From: Gordonia amicalis NBRC 100051 = JCM 11271
GTDB taxonomy: Bacteria; Actinomycetota; Actinomycetes; Mycobacteriales; Mycobacteriaceae
NCBI RefSeq assembly: GCF_000332995.1
Contig: NZ_BANS01000021.1
Location: 85,585-149,584, forward strand
Reading direction: 5' to 3'
DNA length: 64,000 nt
Position 1 is the stretch's first letter, and each line of letters begins with the position of its first letter. Made by a program: the position numbers and the translations under genes. Positions 1-8,628 of this stretch are shown here, piece after piece. The notes beneath the pieces are model-generated. The model worked only from the letters and a program-made list of their open reading frames with translations, did no database searches and was not told the origin of the DNA.

Positions 1-709
1 CGATCAGAAGCGCCAGCGCCATGGCGACCGGCACCACGCGTCCGTCGATCACGCCCAGCCACGACCAGACCGCCGCGAAACCGAGTCCGGCGACCAGTGG
101 GCCGATCAGGACGACGGTGGCCTGCATCCACACCTGCCCGGCGAGAGCGATCGCGGCCGATGCGCCGAGTGCGATACCCGCGATGAGCAGCGGGAGCAGA
201 CCGGCCGCGAATCCGGTGCCGCGTGCATCGGTCGACGGCGGTGCGACCACCGACTCGGTGGTGACCGGCAACGACTGCGCGGTGGCGATGCCCGTCCCGA
301 CCCCGGCCACGATCTGCGCCAGCGCCGGCGATCCCGCCTCGGCCGTCAGGACGGTGACGCCCTGCGGGCCGACGGTCACGGCACCGACGATGTCGCGGGT
401 CTCGATCGCACTCCGGGCGGCGGCGGCGTCGGCGAACTGCTCGACGACGAAGGCGTCGTCTCCGGCCCGGTCGGCCAGAGCGGACTCGATGGCCTGTGCG
501 GCGCGTGCCGGCGCGACCACGCCGAGCGGGACGTCGTGCGGCTCGGGGTCCACCGCGAGGGAGACGAACATGGCGGCGATCGTGCTGACCACGATCGGGA
601 TGGCGAGGACGAGCACGGCGACAAGTCGCCAGGACGGTCCGTGAGGCGCGGGCTTCGGCCCCTTCTCGGTGAGGGGCAGTTGATCTGACGGATCGATGTA
701 CGTGGTCAT
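1..709 (-). CDS. Partial membrane protein, ABC-2/YhgE-like (C-terminus beyond the left edge)
   Basis: The ATG at 709 opens a frame that runs off the left edge after 236 codons. A Pro-rich cytoplasmic leader is followed by one membrane segment (about residues 31-52, WRLVAVLVLAIPIVV), an extracytoplasmic domain of about 120 residues, and then at least two more membrane segments. One segment followed by a soluble domain and a membrane block fits YhgE/Pip or DUF3533-type ABC-2 permease-like exporters. It is divergent from a TetR gene, and both genes have the same palindrome in front, so TetR repression is likely. The family assignment is an inference because the C-terminal half is missing. Confidence 0.6.
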   Translation of the reverse strand, partial: MTTYIDPSDQLPLTEKGPKPAPHGPSWRLVAVLVLAIPIVVSTIAAMFVSLAVDPEPHDVPLGVVAPARAAQAIESALADRAGDDAFVVEQFADAAAARSAIETRDIVGAVTVGPQGVTVLTAEAGSPALAQIVAGVGTGIATAQSLPVTTESVVAPPSTDARGTGFAAGLLPLLIAGIALGASAAIALAGQVWMQATVVLIGPLVAGLGFAAVWSWLGVIDGRVVPVAMALALLI

Positions 710-726
710 CGCGACCTCCCAAAAAG

Positions 727-740
727 AACGAACTCTCGTT
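727..740. promoter_or_regulatory. TetR operator, copy 1
   Basis: AACGAACTCTCGTT is an inverted repeat (AACGA/TCGTT arms) 18 bp upstream of the membrane-protein start at 709. A second copy lies at 778-791. The paired sites in the divergent region suggest the TetR protein at 805 represses both genes. Confidence 0.7.
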
Positions 741-777
741 TTAAGAATTATGCACCGCGGGTTGAGGATCAATCAAG

Positions 778-798
778 AACGAAGATTCGTTTTATACT
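778..798 (+). promoter_or_regulatory. TetR operator, copy 2, with leaderless -10 box
   Basis: AACGAAGATTCGTT (778-791) is a perfect 6-2-6 palindrome matching the operator at 727. It abuts TATACT (793-798), whose spacing to the ATG at 805 (6 nt) places transcription start at or next to the start codon. The regulator mRNA is therefore probably leaderless, and bound repressor would block RNA polymerase. No clear -35 box is visible. Confidence 0.7.
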
Positions 799-804
799 CG
801 TCGA

Positions 805-1419
805 ATGCCGAAGATCAGCGAGGAACGCAAGCTCGAGCGGAGCCGGCAGATCCTCGACGCCGCGCGCAGCTGCTTCGCCGAGAAGGGTTTCCATCGCGCG
901 TCGATGTCCGACGTCATCCGGGAGTCGGGCCTGAGCGCCGGGGCGGTCTACTCGTACTACTCGTCGAAGGAGCAACTGATCGCCGCGGTGGCACGGTCGG
1001 TCTTCCAGGCATACGAAGCGGGCCTCGGCGACCTCGCCGACGGTGACGGCGCTCCCGCGTCGCCCGAGGACGCCGTCCGGGTGCTCGCGGCGCACGTGAT
1101 GGCCGAGATCGCGCCGCTGACCGACGACTTCCGGATGGTGATGACCATCTGGGGTGAGGCGGCCAACAACCCCGAGCTGCGCGAGATCGTCCGCGAGATC
1201 GTCCTGGGGCTGCGCGCGGTCTTCGAGCGCGTTCTGATCAGGTGGCGCGACGCCGGTCACGAACTTCCTGGTGAACCGGCAGATCTGGCCTTGCCGATGG
1301 TGTCGGTGATGCAGGGCATCGTCGTGCAGCAGTCACTCGTCGGGGACGTCGACCTCGATGCCTATGTGGACACGTGGTGTGCGCTGATGCGTGCCGCCGG
1401 TTTCGGCGACCGGGACTGA
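805..1419 (+). CDS. TetR/AcrR family transcriptional regulator
   Basis: This 204-residue protein has an N-terminal helix-turn-helix at about residues 10-55 (FAEKGFHRASMSDVIRESGL followed by GAVYSYYSSKEQL), the classic TetR DNA-binding layout, and a helical C-terminal ligand domain. The start is fixed by the TATACT box 6 nt upstream, giving a leaderless transcript. It is divergent from the membrane protein at 1-709, and twin palindromes lie between them. Its likely job is local repression of that transporter-like gene and of itself. The ligand is unknown. Confidence 0.88.
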   Translation: MPKISEERKLERSRQILDAARSCFAEKGFHRASMSDVIRESGLSAGAVYSYYSSKEQLIAAVARSVFQAYEAGLGDLADGDGAPASPEDAVRVLAAHVMAEIAPLTDDFRMVMTIWGEAANNPELREIVREIVLGLRAVFERVLIRWRDAGHELPGEPADLALPMVSVMQGIVVQQSLVGDVDLDAYVDTWCALMRAAGFGDRD

Positions 1420-1453
1420 TCGGCCGGACCTGCCTACCATCGAGGCGAGTGCG

Positions 1454-1513
1454 CCGAGGCTCCGATCGCCCGCCCGCCGGCCCGAGCCGCGGCCCATCCG
1501 ATCGGAGCCTCGG
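1454..1513. terminator. Long hairpin between the TetR gene and idi
   Basis: CCGAGGCTCCGATCG (1454-1468) and CGATCGGAGCCTCGG (1499-1513) are perfect 15-bp inverted arms with a 30-nt loop. There is no T-tract, so this may be a non-canonical terminator for the TetR gene or a structured leader of idi, which starts 60 bp downstream. Confidence 0.5.
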
Positions 1514-1572
1514 TGCCGAACATCGGGTGAGCCTGTGCTCGCCCCCCGATCTCGACTTGTGATGAGGAACAG

Positions 1573-2160
1573 ATGACCAACGACTCGGTGGTTCTCGCCG
1601 ATGCCGACGGCCGACCATGTGGTACCGCCGACCGCGAAGGCGTGCACGGCGTCGACACCCCGTTGCACTTCGCGTTCTCGTGCCACCTGGTCGACGGCAA
1701 CCGGATCCTCATGACCCGTCGGGCCCTGTCCAAGCGCAGCTGGCCGGGAGTGTGGACCAATTCGTTCTGTGGCCATCCGCGTCCGGGTGAGTCCGTCGTC
1801 GACGCCGTGCACCGGTATGCGCAGCGTGAGCTCGGGATCGACGTCGACGAGGTGCGCTGCATCCTGCCCGACTTCCGGTACCGCGCCGTCGATGCGAGCG
1901 GCATCGTCGAGAACGAGATCTGCCCCGTGTTCGTCGCACGGCCGGTGGGATCGCTCGAGCCGAATCCGGATGAGGTCGCCGAGTACGCCTGGGCCGAGGT
2001 CCCGGATGTGTGGGACCTGGTGGCACGCACTCCCTGGGCGGTGAGTCCCTGGTTCGCCGACCAGGTGCGGCAGCTCCCGGGTCCCGATCCCCACGGGTTC
2101 GTCGACGGCGCGCTTGTGGATTCGACCCATCCGATGACGGCACGGGCGTCGAATCCATGA
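1573..2160 (+). CDS. idi: Isopentenyl-diphosphate delta-isomerase, type I
   Basis: Type I IPP isomerase interconverts IPP and DMAPP in the cytosol and so supplies the allylic primer for prenyl chains. The 195-residue protein has the NUDIX-like fold with the active-site Cys motif NSFCGHP at about residues 64-70 and a later catalytic Glu in VENEICPVF. The start follows a GAGGAAC ribosome site. It heads the + arm of the carotenoid cluster, 82 bp ahead of crtB, which fits a role in raising DMAPP supply for GGPP made by crtE on the opposite arm. Confidence 0.93.
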   Translation: MTNDSVVLADADGRPCGTADREGVHGVDTPLHFAFSCHLVDGNRILMTRRALSKRSWPGVWTNSFCGHPRPGESVVDAVHRYAQRELGIDVDEVRCILPDFRYRAVDASGIVENEICPVFVARPVGSLEPNPDEVAEYAWAEVPDVWDLVARTPWAVSPWFADQVRQLPGPDPHGFVDGALVDSTHPMTARASNP

Positions 2161-2242
2161 TGTCGGGACCAGCGGACACGGCGTACCCGCCGTCGTCGCC
2201 CCGTCGTTCACATACCCATCGTCACACCGCAGGAGCCATCGG

Positions 2243-3154
2243 ATGATGCATCTACCCGGTCATACCGAAGTGGTCCCGCCACATCGTCGGTACGACGCCG
2301 TGGCCGAGGCGAGCGCGGCGCTGGTGATCAGGTCGTACTCGAGTTCTTTCGGGCTCGCCTCCCGGCTGCTCACCCCCGCGATCCGCCGCGACGTCCGCAA
2401 CATCTACGCGCTCGTCCGCGTCGCCGACGAGATCGTCGACGCACCGCGGCCCGAGCAGGGTCTGGTGGACCGGCGCAACGAACTCGATCAGCTCGAGGAA
2501 CAGACCGCCGCGGCGATGATCACCGGGTCGAGCAGCAACCTGGTCGTGCACGCCTTTGCGCGGACCGCGCGCCGCGCCGGGATCGACCTGGACCTCGTGA
2601 CGCCGTTCTTCTCGTCGATGCGTGCGGATCTCACTCAGGTCGAGCATGACTTCGAGAGCCTCGCCGCCTACATCTACGGCTCCGCCGAGGTCGTCGGACT
2701 GATGTGCCTGCGGGCGTTCCTGGCCGAGGAGCCCAAGGCCGCCGCACGCTACGACCACCTCGCGCCCGGTGCGCGTCGTCTCGGCGCCGCGTTCCAGAAG
2801 ATCAACTTCCTACGGGACTTCGGTGAGGACAGTGACGGACTGGGTCGTCGATACCTCGTCGGCCTGGACCCCGATCGTCCCGATGACGGGGCGTGGTCGC
2901 TGTGGCTCGACGACATCGATCTCGATCTCACCGCCGCCGCGGCGGCGATCCCGTACCTTCCGGCGAACAGCCGGGTCGCCGTCTGCACCGCACACGACCT
3001 CTTCGCCGAACTGACCGCACGCCTACGGGAGTCCTCGGCCGCCGAGGCCAGGAGGCAACGCGTCCGAGTTCCCAACGCCGGCAAGGCGAAGATCGCGGCC
3101 GCCGCCGTCGCCCGCCGCGGTATGCCGCGCACACCGAGGGGATTGACCTCATGA
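2243..3154 (+). CDS. crtB: Phytoene synthase
   Basis: Phytoene synthase condenses two GGPP molecules head to head to give 15-cis-phytoene, the committed carotenoid step. The 303-residue protein has both Mg-diphosphate binding sites of the squalene/phytoene synthase family: ALVRVADEIVDA near residues 56-67 and NFLRDFGEDSDGLGRRYL near 189-206. A CAGGAG ribosome site precedes the ATG; a second ATG follows immediately, so the first residue is uncertain by one. Its stop overlaps the crtI start by 4 bp (ATGA), implying translational coupling. Confidence 0.95.
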   Translation: MMHLPGHTEVVPPHRRYDAVAEASAALVIRSYSSSFGLASRLLTPAIRRDVRNIYALVRVADEIVDAPRPEQGLVDRRNELDQLEEQTAAAMITGSSSNLVVHAFARTARRAGIDLDLVTPFFSSMRADLTQVEHDFESLAAYIYGSAEVVGLMCLRAFLAEEPKAAARYDHLAPGARRLGAAFQKINFLRDFGEDSDGLGRRYLVGLDPDRPDDGAWSLWLDDIDLDLTAAAAAIPYLPANSRVAVCTAHDLFAELTARLRESSAAEARRQRVRVPNAGKAKIAAAAVARRGMPRTPRGLTS

Positions 3155-4740
3155 ACGCACGCAAACGAATCGTCGTCATCGGTGGCGGTGTCGCCGGACT
3201 GGCCACCGCCGCACTGCTCGCCCACGACGGGCACGACGTCGAGGTGATCGAGAAGAACGACGACCTCGGTGGACGCGCCGGGCTGTGGAGCGCCGACGGG
3301 TTCCGGTTCGACACCGGGCCGTCGTGGTGGCTGATGCCGGAGGTCTTCGACCATTACTTCGAGATGCTCGGTACCTCGACACAGGAACAGCTCGACCTCG
3401 TCCGGCTCGACCCGGGGTACCGAGTCTTCTTCGGGGACAACGAATCCGACGAACCACCGATCGACATCTTCGGCGACTTCGAGCGCAACCGCGAGGTGTT
3501 CGAGCAGATCGAACCGGGCGCCGGAGCGGCTCTCGAGTCCTACCTCCGGACCGCGCGACAGGCGTATGACCTCGCCGTCGAACGGTTCCTGTACACCAGC
3601 TTCGACTCCGTACGCGCGTTCCTGAGCCTGCCGGTACTGCGGCATGCGCCGACCCTCGCGTCACTGCTGACCCGCTCGTTGCAGTCCTTCATCTCCGCGC
3701 GCTTCAGCGATCGGCGCCTGCAGCAGGTGCTCGGGTACCCGGCGGTGTTCCTCGGTTCGTCACCGGAGCGGACACCGTCGATGTACCACCTGATGAGCTG
3801 GCTCGATCTCGCCGACGGAGTCCGATATCCGCAGGGCGGCTTCACGACTCTCGTCGACGCACTCGAACGCGTCGCACGCGAACGCGGCGTGGTGATCCAC
3901 ACCGGTACGGCGGCGACCGCCGTGCTGACGCGGAAGCGACCAGGTCGGCTACGCCGGCGCCGCGCCGAGGTCGTCGGGGTTCGCGTTCAGGGGGCTGAAG
4001 GTTCCACGCGAGATGTGCCCGCCGACATCGTGGTCGGAGCGGCCGACCTGCACCACCTCGAGACGAAGCTGCTGCCCGACGACCTGCAGACCTTCCCGCA
4101 GCGGTACTGGGAGCGTGCGACCTCGGGGCCGGGTGCGGTGCTGGCCTATCTCGGCGTGAGCGGTGAGCTGCCCGAACTGGCCCACCACTCGCTGTTCTTC
4201 ACCGAGGACTGGAAGACCAACTTCGACGCCATCTTCGAAACACCCACGCGGGTACCCGATCCCGCATCGCTGTACGTGTGCAAGCCGTCGGCGACCGACG
4301 AGTCGGTTGCCCCCGACGGTCACGAGAACGTCTTCATCCTCGTCCCGGTCCCGCCCGATCCGGGTCTGGGACACGGTGGGGTCGACGGTGGCGGCGACCC
4401 CGACATCGAGAAGGTCGCCGACCGCGCCATCGCGATGATCGGACAGTGGTCCGGTGTCCCCGATCTCGCCGACCGCGTCGTCGTACGACGCACCGTCGGC
4501 CCCGCGGACTTCGTCGACAACGTGAACTCGTGGTGCGGTGGGGCTCTGGGGCCGGCACACACGTTGCGCCAGAGCGCATTCCTGCGTTCGACGAACCGCT
4601 CGCGCAAGGTCGAGGGGTTGTACTACGCGGGGTCGAGCACCCGGCCGGGCATCGGCTTGCCGATGTGCCTGATCAGTGCCGAACTGATCCGCAAGCGGCT
4701 CAACGGAGATCACTCCGTGGGGCCCACACCGACGCGCTGA
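3151..4740 (+). CDS. crtI: Phytoene desaturase (CrtI type)
   Basis: CrtI enzymes are FAD-dependent membrane-associated desaturases that convert phytoene to lycopene. This 529-residue protein starts at the ATG overlapping the crtB stop; the Rossmann FAD motif VVIGGGVAGLATAALLAHDG follows at about residue 8, and a C-terminal FAD-contacting segment (LYYAGSSTRPGIGLPMCLIS) is present. The frame is open about 260 bp further upstream, but that is crtB out of frame. Of the two CrtI paralogues here, position next to crtB makes this one the likely phytoene desaturase. The number of desaturation steps cannot be read from sequence. Confidence 0.93.
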   Translation: MNARKRIVVIGGGVAGLATAALLAHDGHDVEVIEKNDDLGGRAGLWSADGFRFDTGPSWWLMPEVFDHYFEMLGTSTQEQLDLVRLDPGYRVFFGDNESDEPPIDIFGDFERNREVFEQIEPGAGAALESYLRTARQAYDLAVERFLYTSFDSVRAFLSLPVLRHAPTLASLLTRSLQSFISARFSDRRLQQVLGYPAVFLGSSPERTPSMYHLMSWLDLADGVRYPQGGFTTLVDALERVARERGVVIHTGTAATAVLTRKRPGRLRRRRAEVVGVRVQGAEGSTRDVPADIVVGAADLHHLETKLLPDDLQTFPQRYWERATSGPGAVLAYLGVSGELPELAHHSLFFTEDWKTNFDAIFETPTRVPDPASLYVCKPSATDESVAPDGHENVFILVPVPPDPGLGHGGVDGGGDPDIEKVADRAIAMIGQWSGVPDLADRVVVRRTVGPADFVDNVNSWCGGALGPAHTLRQSAFLRSTNRSRKVEGLYYAGSSTRPGIGLPMCLISAELIRKRLNGDHSVGPTPTR

Positions 4741-5001
4741 CCCCCCCGCCGCCTGAGGGACGTTGGGGGGCTACCGCTCCCGCATGCCCTTCGTGACGCG
4801 TCTTCCGCAGGCTCCGGATGCTCCTCAGGGAGCGGGGGGACCCGCTCCGCAGGCTTCGGACGCGCCTCAGGGAGTGGTTCGTGGCTCGCTGCGCTCGCCT
4901 GAGTTCGGTTGGGAGCAACCAATCCTGCCGCCTGAGGTGTGAGGAGCGATAGCGACGAGCCTCGAAGGCCTGGTGAGGCATTCCCTGGGAGGGTTCACTC
5001 C
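4741..5001. repeat. Convergent intergenic region filled with dispersed GC-rich repeats
   Basis: The 261 bp between the two crt arms holds no credible gene. It contains several copies of CTCCTCAGGGAGC-like and CCTGAGG-like units. The stretch 4935-4972 is the reverse complement of the unit seen after fadB (36112-36150) and in cruF (from 8453). The many small inverted repeats could end transcription from both sides. Confidence 0.7.
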
Positions 5002-6495
5002 TCAGGGGGCAGCGGCGATCAGGTCCGCCACGATCATCGCCGACATCATCACGAGCGGTAGCCCACCGCCCGGGTGCGACGACCCGCCCACCAGGTAGAG
5101 GCCCGGAACGGGCGAGGTGTTCTTGGGCCGCAGGAACGCCGCCCGCGGACCGTTCGACGACGAGCCGTAGATCGAACCGCCGGGCGTCATGGTGCGGCGT
5201 TCCAGATCTGCCGGCGTGACCAGCAGCCGATGGCGGACCCGGTCGCCGACGTCGACGCCGCGGTCGGCCATCACAGCCATGATCTGATCGGCGTAGCTCT
5301 CTGCGAGTCCTGGTGCATCCCAGTCCACTCCGTGCTCGGGATCGTGCCGGGGCGCGTTGACGAGCACGAACCAGGCGGCCGTCTCCGGTCCTGGAACGAT
5401 CTCGGGATCGTCGGGTGCGGAGATGTACACGGTCGGTCGGGCGACGGGGCGCGGTGGGCCGTTGAAGCCGAAGACGGCGTCGAACTCCTCGTCGTAGTCC
5501 TCGGCGAACAGGACGTGGTGATGTGGCTGGTCGGCGGGCGGATCGTCGAGGGCCAGGAGCAGGACGAAGCCCGACAGCGACGGCGTCGACCGTCGCAGCA
5601 GCGCAGACGGAATGCGGGCAGGACGGCGCGGTACGAGGCGGCCGTACACCTGGCGGGCGTCCGCATTCGCCACGACGATGTCGGCGGTGCGCCTGCTGCC
5701 GTCGGCAAGAACGACACCGTCGACACGTGTGCGTTCGTCCGTCGACACCCGGGACACCTCGACACCGAACTCGATTCGGCCGCCGAGGGCGAGGAGCCGG
5801 TCCCGCATCGCGGTCGCGATCCGTCCGAGTCCGCCGCGTACATACCAAGAGCCCCAGGCCTGTTCGGCCCACGGGACGGACGCCAGCGCTGCCGGTGCGC
5901 GTCGCGGATCCGAACCGGTGTAGGTGGCGTAGCGGTCGAGGAGCATGGCCAGGCGGGGATCGTCGAGATACTCGGACCCGAGCCCGCGCAGGGACTTCCA
6001 GGGCGCCACGGTGCGGACATCCGACGGTGTCGCGATCCCGCCGATCATCGTCCGCACGCTCATCGGCGATTCCAGGAAGGGGCCGTGGGTCACGTCCCAG
6101 ATGGCCTGGGCGCGAGCGAGAAACGCCGACCACTGGTCGCCACGTCCGGGGCCCAGCGCGGCGTCGAGCGCGGACGGGATGTGGTCGAGGGTGTCGGGCA
6201 GCTCGAGTTCGGTGCCGTCGGGGAAGCGGTAACGTGCGGCGACGGGCAGCCGCTGGAGTTCGAGTACGTCGTCCACGGATGCACCGGTGTCATCGAACAG
6301 TTCGGTGAGGACGTGTGGCATGGTCACCAGGGACGGGCCGGTGTCGAAGACGAAGCCGTCGTGCTCGATGACGCCGAGTTTGCCGCCGACGGAGTCGAAC
6401 TGTTCGAGCACGGTGACGTCATGACCGGCCGCCTGCAGGCGCATCGCGGTGGCGAGCCCGCCGACGCCCGCGCCGATCACGATGACCCGGCTCAT
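5002..6495 (-). CDS. Second CrtI/CrtD-family carotenoid desaturase or oxidase
   Basis: This 497-residue FAD protein starts at the ATG overlapping the preceding glycosyltransferase stop by 4 bp; a longer open frame upstream is that gene out of frame. The N-terminus has the FAD motif VIVIGAGVGGLATAMRLQAAG and FDTGPSLVTMP, and the C-terminus has LYLVGGSSHPGGGLPLVMMS, all typical of the CrtI superfamily. It ends the five-gene - operon beside CruF and a GT2 enzyme, which suggests a 3,4-desaturase (CrtD-like) acting on 1-hydroxylated carotenoids. A ketolase/oxidase or a second phytoene desaturase is possible. Family is firm; reaction is inferred. Confidence 0.85.
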   Translation of the reverse strand: MSRVIVIGAGVGGLATAMRLQAAGHDVTVLEQFDSVGGKLGVIEHDGFVFDTGPSLVTMPHVLTELFDDTGASVDDVLELQRLPVAARYRFPDGTELELPDTLDHIPSALDAALGPGRGDQWSAFLARAQAIWDVTHGPFLESPMSVRTMIGGIATPSDVRTVAPWKSLRGLGSEYLDDPRLAMLLDRYATYTGSDPRRAPAALASVPWAEQAWGSWYVRGGLGRIATAMRDRLLALGGRIEFGVEVSRVSTDERTRVDGVVLADGSRRTADIVVANADARQVYGRLVPRRPARIPSALLRRSTPSLSGFVLLLALDDPPADQPHHHVLFAEDYDEEFDAVFGFNGPPRPVARPTVYISAPDDPEIVPGPETAAWFVLVNAPRHDPEHGVDWDAPGLAESYADQIMAVMADRGVDVGDRVRHRLLVTPADLERRTMTPGGSIYGSSSNGPRAAFLRPKNTSPVPGLYLVGGSSHPGGGLPLVMMSAMIVADLIAAAP

Positions 6496-7640
6496 CGGTC
6501 GACCTCGATGGTGCGTCCCTTCCAGCGAAGTTCGCCGCGGCGTCGGGCGATCGTCGAGTCTGCTGCGAGGAAGGTGAACAGGGCGATCGACGCGGGGTGT
6601 CCGAAGGCGTCGGGGAAGGTGCGTCCACCGGTGCATCGGGCGGCCACCAGTCGGGAGGCGACGCCGGCGAGGTATCCTACCAGTCCGGTTCGCGACCCGG
6701 TGAGTGCGGCGAGAGCCGGGATCACATACATCAGGCAGAGGGCGGCGGTCACCGCGGATGTGCCGGCCGGGGAACCGAACGCAGACCACAGCGATTTGCG
6801 GTATCCCGCACGGACTTCGTACCAACCGTCGTACATGTGGCAGATCGCCACGGTGCTTCCCTCGGCGACCACGCCGCGTCCGCCGGCGGCCTTGATCGCC
6901 CGGAGCAGGGCGATGTCCTCCAGGACGACGTCGCGGACGGCCTCATGACCTCCCGCCCGTCGATAGGTCACGGCGTCGACCATCAGGAACTGACCGTTCG
7001 CGGCCGTCAGGGACTCGCGCGGGGAACGCTCGGCGAGTCCGAGTGGAAGCGTGCTCATCCACGACCACTGGAGCAGCGGCTGCACCAGGCGCTCGGCGGC
7101 ACTGGTCGCAACCTGCCGTGGATAGGGGCTGACGAGATCGAGACCGGATTCTCGCATCAACGCGACCGACGACGTGAATGCGTGCGGTTCGACCACGACG
7201 TCGGCGTCGACGAAGGCGAGGACCCCGTCGGGGAGGGTCCCGGCGGGCAGGGCGTTGTCCGCCAATTGCCGGCAGGCCCAGGTCTTCCCGAGCCACCCGG
7301 GCGGGGGTGGCGAACCCTCGAACACCTCGATCCGGTCGTCGTGCGCGGCGAGTCGTGCCAGCACGGCGTCGGTTCCGTCGACCGAGCCGTCGTCGAGCAC
7401 CAGCACGCGTGCCGGTCCGGGCCAACGGTCGATGGCGTCGAGAACGGCGGTGAGGCAACGTTCGGCCCTGGTGACCTCGTTTCGCATCGGGATGAGGACC
7501 GAGAGCGGCTCGGCGGTCGGGATGTCGGTGAGGCCGGGCCGGCGGACTCGGATCGCGTTGTCGACGGTGAGAGCGAGCGATGCCAGCGAGAGACCGGTCC
7601 CCACCGTCACCGTGCGATGCCACAGGTCAGTCGCGCGCAC
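6492..7640 (-). CDS. GT2-family glycosyltransferase, CruC-like
   Basis: This 382-residue protein has the GT2 nucleotide-sugar fold: SVLIPMRNE near residue 47, VLVLDDGSVDGT near 79, and the metal-binding DADVVV (DXD) near 145. Hydrophobic segments near the N-terminus and C-terminus suggest membrane attachment. The GTG start at 7640 lies 14 bp inside cruF and the stop overlaps the next gene by 4 bp. In a carotenoid operon with a 1,2-hydratase, it most likely transfers sugar to a tertiary hydroxyl (CruC-type). The sugar donor and acceptor are not visible in sequence. Confidence 0.82.
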   Translation of the reverse strand: MRATDLWHRTVTVGTGLSLASLALTVDNAIRVRRPGLTDIPTAEPLSVLIPMRNEVTRAERCLTAVLDAIDRWPGPARVLVLDDGSVDGTDAVLARLAAHDDRIEVFEGSPPPPGWLGKTWACRQLADNALPAGTLPDGVLAFVDADVVVEPHAFTSSVALMRESGLDLVSPYPRQVATSAAERLVQPLLQWSWMSTLPLGLAERSPRESLTAANGQFLMVDAVTYRRAGGHEAVRDVVLEDIALLRAIKAAGGRGVVAEGSTVAICHMYDGWYEVRAGYRKSLWSAFGSPAGTSAVTAALCLMYVIPALAALTGSRTGLVGYLAGVASRLVAARCTGGRTFPDAFGHPASIALFTFLAADSTIARRRGELRWKGRTIEVDR

Positions 7641-8628
7641 GATGTCTCCTGGACTGGATCGATCGCACCTCGAGCACGAGCAGCGGCAGCGCGACCACCC
7701 CCATCACCACGGCACCGGCCAGTGCGACCGTCGGCCGGCCGAAGAACACGGCGTGCGCCATGACCGACGAGAAGTAGGTCCACAGATAGGCGGTGACGGG
7801 AACCGCGTCGTCCGTGTTCTCGTACCCGGCGCCGACCACGCGGTCGAGGACGGCGATCATCAGGAACGAAACCAGAAGCCAGCCCGCGAAATTCGTCAGT
7901 GGGATGTCGTCGACACCGGGCAGGGACGGTTCGGGGAACTGCCACACCCAGTGCCCCTGGTCGACCATCTGGGGATCGAGGAAGACGTCCCACGCGGTGA
8001 GGGCATAGGCGCCCAGGAACGCGGTGGCCACACGCGCACGCGTGCCGGACAGGTTCAGTGCCCCGATGAGTCGCCGGGTGACGGCGAGCGCAGGCCACGA
8101 CATCATGATCCAGGCCAGCGGCACCAGAACCGGCACGCCGAGAATCTTGAGGCCCAGACCGTCGGTGTAGGCATATGTGCCGAAAGGGAATCCGGTACTG
8201 ACACCGATCGCCTCGGCGACCAGCCCGCCGCCGCCGGCGATCACCACCAGACCCACCGCGGCCCCGAGTCCACGCGTGGCCGCCAGATGGATCACCGACG
8301 CCGACGCCAGCAGCACCACGCTCGCGACGGTCAGCGGAAGAGTGCCACCACCGGTCAGCGGGAAGGCGATCTGGACCCCGATGGTCGCGGCCAGGAGAAC
8401 CCACGCGACCGGGATGAGGTGGTGACGGCGGGATGATCTACTCGCCGGGCCTTCGTGGCTCGTCGCCTGCGCTCCTCGCACCTCAGGCGGCGAAGGTACT
8501 GGGGCTTGCGCTCCTCGCACCTCAGGCGGCGAAGGTACTGGGGCTTGCGCTCCTCGCACCTCAGGCGGCGAAGGCGTTTGCGCTTGTGTTCCTTGTGCTT
8601 TGGCTGGCGAATGTCTGGTCGTGCTCAT
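7627..8628 (-). CDS. cruF: Carotenoid 1,2-hydratase-like membrane protein (CruF family) with a repeat-derived N-terminus
   Basis: CruF proteins add water across the terminal double bond of acyclic carotenoid ends. The 333-residue protein has about seven membrane segments and family-type stretches such as GFPFGTYAYTDGLG and TAWDVFLDPQMV. The start is the ATG overlapping the crtA stop by 4 bp. Oddly, residues about 19-56 are a low-complexity run in which a 13-residue unit (PSPPEVRGAQAPV) occurs nearly three times, encoded by a 39-bp tandem repeat related to intergenic repeats elsewhere in the window. The catalytic core lies after this extension. Family assignment is good; hydration of this substrate is inferred. 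Confidence 0.82.
   Translation of the reverse strand: MSTTRHSPAKAQGTQAQTPSPPEVRGAQAPVPSPPEVRGAQAPVPSPPEVRGAQATSHEGPASRSSRRHHLIPVAWVLLAATIGVQIAFPLTGGGTLPLTVASVVLLASASVIHLAATRGLGAAVGLVVIAGGGGLVAEAIGVSTGFPFGTYAYTDGLGLKILGVPVLVPLAWIMMSWPALAVTRRLIGALNLSGTRARVATAFLGAYALTAWDVFLDPQMVDQGHWVWQFPEPSLPGVDDIPLTNFAGWLLVSFLMIAVLDRVVGAGYENTDDAVPVTAYLWTYFSSVMAHAVFFGRPTVALAGAVVMGVVALPLLVLEVRSIQSRRHRARD
8469..8574. repeat. 39-bp tandem repeat (2.7 copies) inside the cruF coding sequence
   Basis: Units begin at 8469, 8508 and 8547, each starting GCGCTCCTCGCACCTCAGG. The same core occurs in non-coding repeats at 4935-4972 and 36112-36150. Unit length 39 is a multiple of three, so copy-number change keeps cruF in frame. 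Confidence 0.9.
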
